Shown here one piece after another: positions 1-6,471 of a DNA stretch of 6,471 nt (the stretch's first letter is position 1; each line of letters starts with the position of its first letter). The stretch comes from an uncultured Mollicutes bacterium (lineage in GTDB: Bacteria > Bacillota_I > Bacilli_A > RFN20 > CAG-449). The stretch spans positions 1 to 6,471 of the forward strand of contig URVS01000084.1 of the NCBI GenBank assembly GCA_900551385.1. Reading direction: 5' to 3'. Below the pieces are notes generated by a model. That model was not told where the DNA came from. It saw only the letters and a list, made by a program, of their open reading frames with translations, and made no database searches. The position numbers and the translations under genes are program-made.

Positions 1-24
1 GTTGAAGAAGTTACATCAACCCCA
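1..24 (+). repeat. Duplicated spacer sequence, copy 1 (partial)
   Basis: These 24 bases, from GTTGAAGAAG to CAACCCCA, are identical to 132-155, the last 24 bases of the 36-nt spacer at 120-155. Both copies abut the 5' end of a repeat. The window starts inside this spacer, so whether the whole spacer is duplicated cannot be seen. One different spacer (55-89) lies between the copies. Confidence 0.95.
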
Positions 25-131
25 GATTAACTTTAACATGAGATGTATTTAAATTAAAATTGTTGTGCATATTTATGATAGCCTATTCCGATTAACTTTA
101 ACATGAGATGTATTTAAATGATGACCAATTT

Positions 132-155
132 GTTGAAGAAGTTACATCAACCCCA
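132..155 (+). repeat. Duplicated spacer sequence, copy 2
   Basis: This is the 3' part of spacer 120-155 and is identical to bases 1-24. The full spacer is open in frame 1 and reads DDQFVEEVTSTP, as expected if it was captured from a coding region of a phage or plasmid. That origin is inference. Confidence 0.95.
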
Positions 156-462
156 GATTAACTTTAACATGAGATGTATTTAAATTTATACATCTTATGA
201 TAATAATCGTAACTTTGCAACGATTAACTTTAACATGAGATGTATTTAAATATTGCTTTATTTAACGCTTTAGGTTTACTACCACCGATTAACTTTAACA
301 TGAGATGTATTTAAATAGCAGTATCTTCTGCATTTATAAAGATTATATTGTGATTAACTTTAACATGAGATGTATTTAAATAGATTTTACTATTCCAATA
401 TTCTTTAGTTCACCTTCGATTAACTTTAACATGAGATGTATTTAAATTTAGATAATTTTTAT

Positions 463-483
463 AGAGCCAAATAAGGCTCTTTT
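463..483 (+). other. Terminator-like hairpin inside a spacer of array 1
   Basis: Within spacer 448-483, AGAGCC (463-468) and GGCTCT (475-480) form a perfect 6-bp stem with a 6-nt loop AAATAA, followed by TTT before the next repeat. It resembles a short intrinsic terminator, probably captured from an invader's intergenic region. The T tract is only four bases including the stem's last T, so real termination is uncertain. Confidence 0.5.
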
Positions 484-615
484 GATTAACTTTAACATGA
501 GATGTATTTAAATGGCTGTGCTTGATATAATGCAGCATTTCCATTTGCGATTAACTTTAACATGAGATGTATTTAAATGGATGGAATGGTGGATAATAAC
601 AATCTCCTGCCGTAG

Positions 616-645
616 GATTAACTTTAACATGAGATGTACTTAGTT
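616..645 (+). repeat. Degenerate terminal repeat of array 1
   Basis: It matches the array-1 repeat at 27 of 30 positions. The three changes (positions 24, 28, 29) all lie in the last 8 nt, the part that would become a crRNA handle. The hairpin ACAT-GAG-ATGT is intact. This is what is expected of the last repeat, where Cas6 still has to cut but no further crRNA begins. The terminal repeat of array 2 carries the same three changes. Confidence 0.93.
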
Positions 646-699
646 AATGAAGAATAAAGAATTAAGAATGAAAAATGAAGGAGGAAACTTTCTTTAAGG
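636..699 (+). repeat. Array tail duplicated behind both arrays, copy 1
   Basis: From the end of the terminal repeat (TACTTAGTTAATGA) to the loop of the terminator, this tail closely matches 1511-1574. Within it, 34 bases (666-699, starting GAATGAAAAATGAAGGAGG) are identical to 1541-1574. Between the two conserved blocks the copies differ by short AT-rich indels. Runs of GAATTAAGAATGAAAAATGAAG may also be a dispersed repeat elsewhere in the genome; that cannot be tested here. Confidence 0.88.
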
Positions 700-714
700 A
701 GAAGTTTCTTTTTT
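684..714 (+). terminator. Intrinsic terminator after array 1
   Basis: GAAACTT (684-690) pairs with AAGTTTC (702-708) across an 11-nt loop and is followed by six T (709-714). The sequence is nearly the same as the array-2 terminator, but two changed bases near the loop shorten the stem from 9 to 7 bp, so it may be leakier. Read-through would continue into the leader of array 2. Confidence 0.75.
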
Positions 715-896
715 ATATTTTTTTACCAGGGTATTCATTAATAAAAAGCTTTAGAAGGATTGAAAATACAGGCTTTTAGGGCTGTTTAATAATTATTATG
801 AATTTTTATAATTCACTTGGTAAAAAAGTTAAGAAATGTTGATATAATCAGCCTTGAGAGGTATAATGAAAATATAGAAATGGCTTAAAATCAATT
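715..896 (+). promoter_or_regulatory. Leader of CRISPR array 2
   Basis: This AT-rich stretch lies between the array-1 terminator and the first repeat of array 2 and holds no open reading frame worth calling. Its position upstream of the first intact repeat makes it the leader, where new spacers would enter. It contains the promoter at 839-867. It also contains a 10-bp inverted pair, TTTTTTACCA (719-728) and TGGTAAAAAA (818-827), and a 6-bp pair AAAAGC (744-749) and GCTTTT (772-777). Whether these are leader motifs for adaptation proteins is unknown. Confidence 0.75.
839..867 (+). promoter_or_regulatory. Sigma-A type promoter of array 2
   Basis: The -35 box TTGATA (839-844) and a perfect -10 box TATAAT (862-867) are separated by the ideal 17 nt. 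Transcription would start near 873-875, about 23 nt before the first repeat at 897. This fixes array 2 as transcribed on the + strand and as a unit independent of array 1. Confidence 0.82.
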
Positions 897-1520
897 GATT
901 AACATTAACATGAGATGTATTTAAATTTTCATCATCTAAGATCTTAATATCTTTATTGAAAGATTAACATTAACATGAGATGTATTTAAATGTAACGCCT
1001 GCAACTTTTAAAGCAATAAGTGTTACTGGATTAACATTAACATGAGATGTATTTAAATTTGGTAGAACCAGATCCAGAAGTAAAAACTCAACAAGATTAA
1101 CATTAACATGAGATGTATTTAAATTAACTGCGGTTACGATATGAAACCAATGATAATTGAGATTAACATTAACATGAGATGTATTTAAATATATTCATTT
1201 GAATTTAATTCACCTAACTTGCGATAGATTAACATTAACATGAGATGTATTTAAATTTCTCAATTAGTTCCACTATTAGATCACACAAATTAGATTAACA
1301 TTAACATGAGATGTATTTAAATAAAATTAATACTGCATTATTGCTATTAGGTAAATAGGATTAACATTAACATGAGATGTATTTAAATTATTCATATACA
1401 TCTCCTATTGGTGGAATTGCAGCGATTAACTTTAACATGTGATGTATTTAAATTTAATAATTAATGTTAAAAGAGTAATTATTTCTTTAGGATTAACATT
1501 AACATGAGATGTACTTAGTT
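897..1520 (+). CRISPR. CRISPR array 2 (10 repeats, 9 spacers)
   Basis: Copies of a 30-nt repeat start at 897, 962, 1029, 1095, 1161, 1227, 1293, 1359, 1424 and 1491. The repeat begins GATTAACATTAAC and ends GATGTATTTAAAT; it differs from array 1 only at position 8 (A instead of T). Spacers are 35-37 nt, all different from each other and from array 1. The ninth repeat (1424) is odd: it has the array-1 base at position 8 and an A-to-T change at position 17 in the hairpin loop. The tenth is degenerate in its last 8 nt (GTACTTAGTT). The leader is on the left, so spacer 927-961 should be the newest and 1454-1490 the oldest. Confidence 0.98.
1491..1520 (+). repeat. Degenerate terminal repeat of array 2
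   Basis: It has the array-2 base at position 8 and the same three handle changes (positions 24, 28, 29) as the terminal repeat of array 1. Shared errors at the same sites show that the two array ends have a common origin. Confidence 0.93.
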
Positions 1521-1574
1521 AATGACAAATGAAGAATTATGAATGAAAAATGAAGGAGGAAACTTTCTTTAAGG
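1511..1574 (+). repeat. Array tail duplicated behind both arrays, copy 2
   Basis: This is the counterpart of 636-699. It starts with TACTTAGTTAATGA and carries 34 bases (1541-1574) identical to 666-699. It marks array 2 as a segmental copy of array 1, or the reverse, including terminal repeat and terminator. Confidence 0.88.
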
Positions 1575-1590
1575 GAAAGTTTCTTTTTTT
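1559..1590 (+). terminator. Intrinsic terminator after array 2
   Basis: GAAACTTTC (1559-1567) and GAAAGTTTC (1575-1583) form a perfect 9-bp stem with a 7-nt loop, followed by seven T (1584-1590). This is a canonical Rho-independent terminator and should insulate the cas operon from array transcription. Confidence 0.9.
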
Positions 1591-1726
1591 AGTATAGAAA
1601 AGTATAAAAATGATACTGATAGATTGTTATAAAAAATTCTGATTATCAAAATAATTGGGATTTTTTTGTTTTATATGTATAAGAAAAATTTGTATGGCTA
1701 TTATAACAAAATAAATTAATAATAAT

Positions 1727-1756
1727 GATTAAATTTAATAGTTAATGTATTTAAAA
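1727..1756 (+). repeat. CRISPR-like degenerate repeat, upstream copy
   Basis: Aligned without gaps to the array-1 repeat it matches 23 of 30 positions. GATTAA and TTTAA at the 5' side and the 11-base block ATGTATTTAAA at the 3' side are kept. The mismatches fall mainly at positions 13-18, the hairpin core. The retained 3' end corresponds to the crRNA 5' handle (7 of 8 bases). Such identity is well above what AT-rich sequence would give by chance, but no alignment score could be computed here. Confidence 0.72.
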
Positions 1757-1790
1757 TTATTTTTAATTTATATTGTTTATAAATTAAAAT
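1757..1790 (+). other. Spacer-like segment between two degenerate repeats; perfect 11-bp inverted repeat
   Basis: The 34 nt between the repeat-like copies are close to the 35-37 nt of true spacers. The segment is all A and T except one G (1775). TTTTAATTTAT (1761-1771) and ATAAATTAAAA (1779-1789) form a perfect 11-bp inverted repeat around a 7-nt centre, ATTGTTT. It could be the guide part of a crRNA-like RNA or a dimeric repressor's operator. It overlaps the TTGTTT box that may be a -35 element of the cas promoter. Confidence 0.65.
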
Positions 1791-1820
1791 CATTAAAATC
1801 AACATGAGATGTCATCATTA
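1791..1820 (+). repeat. CRISPR-like degenerate repeat, downstream copy with intact Cas6 hairpin
   Basis: It matches the array-1 repeat at 20 of 30 positions in the same register. ATTAA and a run of 12 identical bases, AACATGAGATGT (1801-1812, repeat positions 11-22), are kept. That run contains the whole ACAT-GAG-ATGT hairpin and ends exactly at the predicted Cas6 cut site. The last 8 nt, the handle, are lost. The start is 64 nt from the start of the upstream copy, against 65-67 nt in the arrays. Confidence 0.75.
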
Positions 1821-1848
1821 TTATGTAAAATAATGGTAAAATAGTTTT

Positions 1849-1854
1849 GGGAGG
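1849..1854 (+). promoter_or_regulatory. Ribosome-binding site of cas6
   Basis: GGGAGG lies 7 nt before ATG 1862. It decides the start: the alternative TTG at 1847 would overlap this site and has no site of its own. Confidence 0.9.
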
Positions 1855-1861
1855 TGATAAT

Positions 1862-2554
1862 ATGAAAGTGTTTGAAATAAAGTTAAAAGTATATTTATTG
1901 CAAGATATTATGTTTGAAAATATTCAAAGTGAAATAAGCAGTTTTATTGATGGAGCATTAGGTAAAAATGCAGAACTGAAAAAATTTCATGAAAGAAATG
2001 AATTTAAGAATTATTGTTTTGATGGTTTATATCCTGTAGAAAAAAATAAAGTTTATAGTTCTAGTAATATATATACAATAACTTTAAGAACTATTAATAA
2101 AGATTTAGCTGATTTTTTTGTTAATAAATTAGTTAATGGATATAGCAAAACTATTAAAGGGCTTACGTGTGAAATAAGGATTATTCCCAAAAAGATTATT
2201 GAAAAAATTTATTCAATAACACCAGCAATTATGAAAGATAAAAATGGTTATTGGAAAGGAAATCTTTCATTGCAGGAATATGAAAAAAGAATTATAGAAA
2301 ATTTAATAAAAAAATATAACTATTTTATGAATAGTAAAATTAAGGAGGATTTTCAGTTATATGATAGTATTTCATTTAAGAATAAAAAGCCTATTCCAAG
2401 TAACTATAAAAATGTAACGCTTTTAGGCGATAAAATATCCCTTAATATATCACAGGAAGCTCTTGCACAAGAAATAGCCTATATGTCTTTAGGAACAGGA
2501 GTTTTGGAAATGAATGCACGAGGATATGGGTTTGTAAATTATAGATGGCTGTAA
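1862..2554 (+). CDS. cas6: CRISPR endoribonuclease Cas6
   Basis: This 230-residue protein should cut the array transcripts within each repeat and release crRNAs with an 8-nt 5' handle. The C terminus carries the glycine-rich loop typical of Cas6, GTGVLEMNARGYGFVNYRW (211-229), and the N-terminal half has an FDGLYP segment (53-58). The length is normal for the family. His43, in FHERNEF, is the only histidine in the protein, so it is the natural candidate for the catalytic base seen near this position in many Cas6 enzymes; this assignment is inferred. Start ATG 1862 follows GGGAGG at good spacing. It is the first gene of a tightly packed operon, 13 nt before cas8b. The predicted cut in this locus's repeats is after ACAT-GAG-ATGT. 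Confidence 0.93.
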   Translation: MKVFEIKLKVYLLQDIMFENIQSEISSFIDGALGKNAELKKFHERNEFKNYCFDGLYPVEKNKVYSSSNIYTITLRTINKDLADFFVNKLVNGYSKTIKGLTCEIRIIPKKIIEKIYSITPAIMKDKNGYWKGNLSLQEYEKRIIENLIKKYNYFMNSKIKEDFQLYDSISFKNKKPIPSNYKNVTLLGDKISLNISQEALAQEIAYMSLGTGVLEMNARGYGFVNYRWL

Positions 2555-2567
2555 GGGAGGTGTATGG

Positions 2568-5187
<2,620 letters not shown>

Positions 5188-5189
5188 AT

Positions 5190-5978
5190 ATGGAGATATT
5201 AAAATTCACTATTAAAGGTAGTAATGCATTTTTTAAGAAACCAGATGTTAATACGTATTTATATCTCACTTATGGAAATATCCATAAAATAGCTTTAATT
5301 GGCATATTAGGAGCTATTTTAGGATATTGTGGTTATAATAAAAATAAACTTAATTATATGATTAACAAAAAAGAGTTAAAAAATGTATCAGAAAATGATT
5401 TTCCTGAATTTTATGATAAATTAATTAATTTAAAGGTGGCAATTGTTCCAAAAAGTGAATATGGTAATTTTCCTAAAAAGATACAGACATTTAATAATTC
5501 AGTAGGGTATGCTTCAAAAGAACAAGGAGGAAATCTTATAGTAAAGGAGCAGTGGTTAGAAAATCCTAAATGGGATATTTATATAATTATTGATAATAAA
5601 CAGGCAAAAGTTATAGCTGATTATATTCTTAATAAAAAAGCAGTATATATTCCATATTTAGGAAAGAATGATCATTTTGCAGATATTGTTGATTCTGAAA
5701 TGTTTGAAGAAAATCAAATAGAGAAACTTTATGACACAAAAAAAATTAGTGGTTTATTTATGAAAAAGGATTTTTCAGTTTTAATGGAAGAAGAGGATGA
5801 TGAGGAAGAAGTTGAATATGAAGAATTATATAAATATGAAGAAAAGCTTCCTATTAGAATAAATAAGCAAACTAATATGTATGAATTAGAGAGCTTTATA
5901 TGTACTAATATGAATGTAGCAAATATAAGTAATCAGACAATATACAAAGTTGGTAAAGAAAATATTGTTTTTTATTAA
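5190..5978 (+). CDS. cas5: Type I-B Cascade subunit Cas5 (Cas5h)
   Basis: A 262-residue Cas5 of the I-B type, which caps the 5' handle of the crRNA and contacts Cas8b. Features typical of Cas5h include the N-terminal AFFKKPDVNTYLYLTYGNIHK (13-33) leading to the glycine-rich IGILGAILGYCGY, and a central KKAVYIPYLGKNDHFADI. No signal peptide is evident. An unusually acidic run, EEEDDEEEVEYEE (200-212), stands out in the C-terminal part of a nucleic-acid-binding protein. The start ATG lies 2 nt after the cas7 stop, with AGAGGTG (5178-5184) inside the cas7 end as ribosome-binding site, so the two are translationally coupled. A terminator-like hairpin follows immediately after the stop. Confidence 0.94.
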   Translation: MEILKFTIKGSNAFFKKPDVNTYLYLTYGNIHKIALIGILGAILGYCGYNKNKLNYMINKKELKNVSENDFPEFYDKLINLKVAIVPKSEYGNFPKKIQTFNNSVGYASKEQGGNLIVKEQWLENPKWDIYIIIDNKQAKVIADYILNKKAVYIPYLGKNDHFADIVDSEMFEENQIEKLYDTKKISGLFMKKDFSVLMEEEDDEEEVEYEELYKYEEKLPIRINKQTNMYELESFICTNMNVANISNQTIYKVGKENIVFY

Positions 5979-5980
5979 TT

Positions 5981-6003
5981 AAAAGGAGGGGATCCCTCTT
6001 TTT
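5981..6003 (+). terminator. Terminator-like hairpin between cas5 and cas3
   Basis: AAAAGGAGGG (5981-5990) pairs with CCCTCTTTTT (5994-6003) around the 3-nt loop GAT, giving a 10-bp stem with one G-U pair. The descending arm ends in five T, so it works as a hairpin plus short T tract. It sits 3 nt after the cas5 stop and 24 nt before cas3. It may partly stop transcription, giving more Cascade than Cas3, or act as an mRNA 3'-end stabiliser. Confidence 0.65.
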
Positions 6004-6027
6004 GAATAATTATATAGGAGTATATTT

Positions 6028-6471
6028 ATGAAACCTATTAATAAATATGTAGTAGATGTAAATGAGTATTTAAATAAACAGTTTCAGTTTTTTGCTCATT
6101 TGAAGGAAGATAAAATAACAAAAGAGATTAAGAAAGAAACATTAAATGATCATACAGTCTTATGTATTAAATATTTTGAAAAAATGGTAAGAACAAAGAG
6201 TCTGGAAAAAGTATTTAGAAATTTTAAAGAAGTATTTTTTGAAAAGTTAAGTCTTAAAGCTGAGGTACTATTAAATGAAATTGTGATTAATGTAATTACA
6301 TTTCATGATATTGGAAAGATTAATCCTAATTTTCAACATAAAAATATGAATAATGATTTAAAAATGAATATAAGAAATTTTAATAAGTTAGGAACAAGAC
6401 ATTCCATAATATCAGCTATATTATATTTAGATTATTTTCTAGAAAAGATTAAAGAAATTGAAAAAGATGAG
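6028..6471 (+). CDS. cas3: Cas3 nuclease-helicase, N-terminal HD domain (cut by window end)
   Basis: The first 148 residues of Cas3, still open at the window edge. Cas3 is the effector recruited by target-bound Cascade; its HD domain nicks and degrades the displaced strand while the helicase domain moves along DNA. Visible HD-domain residues are His24 (FFAHLKED), His42 (LNDHTV), the His93-Asp94 pair in FHDIGKINPNFQH (92-104) with Lys97, and His125 in RHSIISAI. These match the usual metal-binding pattern. The helicase part lies outside, so whether it is a full fusion or a separate Cas3'' cannot be decided here. ATG 6028 follows TAGGAG at 7 nt. It has a 49-nt gap to cas5 with a hairpin in it, unlike the tightly coupled upstream genes, so its expression may be set separately. 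Confidence 0.92.
   Translation, partial: MKPINKYVVDVNEYLNKQFQFFAHLKEDKITKEIKKETLNDHTVLCIKYFEKMVRTKSLEKVFRNFKEVFFEKLSLKAEVLLNEIVINVITFHDIGKINPNFQHKNMNNDLKMNIRNFNKLGTRHSIISAILYLDYFLEKIKEIEKDE

Larger units (their letters stand above)
1..645 (+). CRISPR. CRISPR array 1, leader-distal part (10 repeats, 9 full spacers)
   Basis: The 30-nt repeat begins GATTAACTTTAAC and ends GATGTATTTAAAT. Copies start at 25, 90, 156, 222, 287, 352, 418, 484, 549 and 616. The first nine are identical; the last ends GTACTTAGTT instead of GTATTTAAAT. Spacers are 35-37 nt and all different, except that the partial spacer at 1-24 equals the 3' end of spacer 120-155. The repeat holds a small hairpin, ACAT-GAG-ATGT (repeat positions 12-15 and 19-22). 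Cutting at its base leaves the last 8 nt, ATTTAAAT, as the crRNA 5' handle, which is the usual Cas6 pattern in type I-B. The degenerate repeat and terminator on the right mean transcription runs on the + strand, with the leader and newest spacers left of the window. Confidence 0.98.
1591..1861 (+). promoter_or_regulatory. Cas operon control region, no gene
   Basis: This very AT-rich region must hold the cas operon promoter, since the array-2 terminator lies just before it. There is no clear consensus promoter. Candidates are TTGTTT (1773-1778) with TAAAAT (1794-1799) at a short 15-nt spacing, TAAAAT at 1826-1831 without a good -35, and TGGTAAAAT (1834-1842), an extended -10 that would start transcription almost on the ribosome-binding site. 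A possible promoter for the CRISPR-like unit is TTGTAT (1690-1695) with TAAATT (1712-1717), which is weak. Embedded are two repeat-like copies (1727-1756, 1791-1820), an 11-bp inverted repeat (1761-1789) and a 7-bp inverted repeat, CATTATT (1816-1822) with AATAATG (1829-1835). Confidence 0.6.

Noticed and set aside
719..827. Inverted pair in the leader as the ends of a small mobile element
   Set aside because: There is no transposase, no target-site duplication visible, and the pair lies within a region fully explained as a leader.
1..1520. Arrays transcribed from the minus strand
   Set aside because: The degenerate repeats and T-tract terminators are on the right of each array and the TTGATA/TATAAT promoter is on the left of array 2, so both run on the + strand.
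1610..1719. Possible CreT-like toxin mini-genes near the CRISPR-like unit (ATG at 1610, 10 codons; ATG at 1675, 14 codons)
   Set aside because: Neither has a ribosome-binding site at proper distance, and nothing else marks them as translated. A toxin-antitoxin reading of the unit is therefore not supported.
1847..1861. Upstream TTG start for cas6 adding five residues
   Set aside because: It overlaps the GGGAGG that serves ATG 1862 and has no ribosome-binding site of its own.
2342..2417. AAGGAGG inside cas6 followed by an out-of-frame ATG (2361) and an 18-codon frame
   Set aside because: The spacing of about 12 nt is long, the frame is very short, and the bases are explained by the Cas6 coding sequence.

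Overview
The window is the leader-distal part of a subtype I-B CRISPR-Cas locus from a very AT-rich, low-GC Gram-positive bacterium. A Clostridium is the best guess, from base composition, strong GGAGG ribosome-binding sites, the repeat core ACATGAGATGTATTTAAAT, and the Csh2-type Cas7. The genus is inferred, not shown.

Layout. Bases 1-645 are the end of CRISPR array 1: a partial spacer, 10 repeats and 9 full spacers, ending in a degenerate repeat and a terminator. Bases about 715-896 are the leader of array 2, with a strong promoter (TTGATA, 17 nt, TATAAT). Array 2 (897-1520) also has 10 repeats and 9 spacers and ends in an almost identical degenerate repeat and terminator. The two repeats differ by one base, and the two tails share 34 identical bases, so the arrays are probably copies of one ancestral array. 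Bases 1591-1861 hold no gene but do hold a degenerate two-repeat, one-spacer CRISPR-like unit just upstream of the cas operon. Then come cas6 (1862-2554), cas8b (2568-4241) with an embedded in-frame start for the small subunit Cas11b (3915-4241), cas7 (4234-5187), cas5 (5190-5978), a terminator-like hairpin (5981-6003) and the HD-nuclease start of cas3 (6028 to the window edge). Everything is on the + strand.

How it works together. Array transcripts are cut by Cas6 at the base of the small repeat hairpin, giving crRNAs with the 5' handle ATTTAAAT. Cas8b, Cas11b, Cas7 and Cas5 form the I-B Cascade around the crRNA. Cas3 is recruited to degrade target DNA. The adaptation genes (cas4, cas1, cas2) are usually downstream of cas3 and would lie outside this window.

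Most interesting observation. The unit at 1727-1820 has two repeat-like copies (23/30 and 20/30 identity) separated by 34 nt, close to normal array spacing. The upstream copy keeps the 5'-handle end; the downstream copy keeps the Cas6 hairpin but has lost the handle, as the true terminal repeats have partly done. This is the architecture of a crRNA-like regulatory RNA (the CreA/CreR class) that could steer Cascade to its own promoter. Its spacer-like part is also a perfect 11-bp inverted repeat, so a plain operator is a competing explanation.
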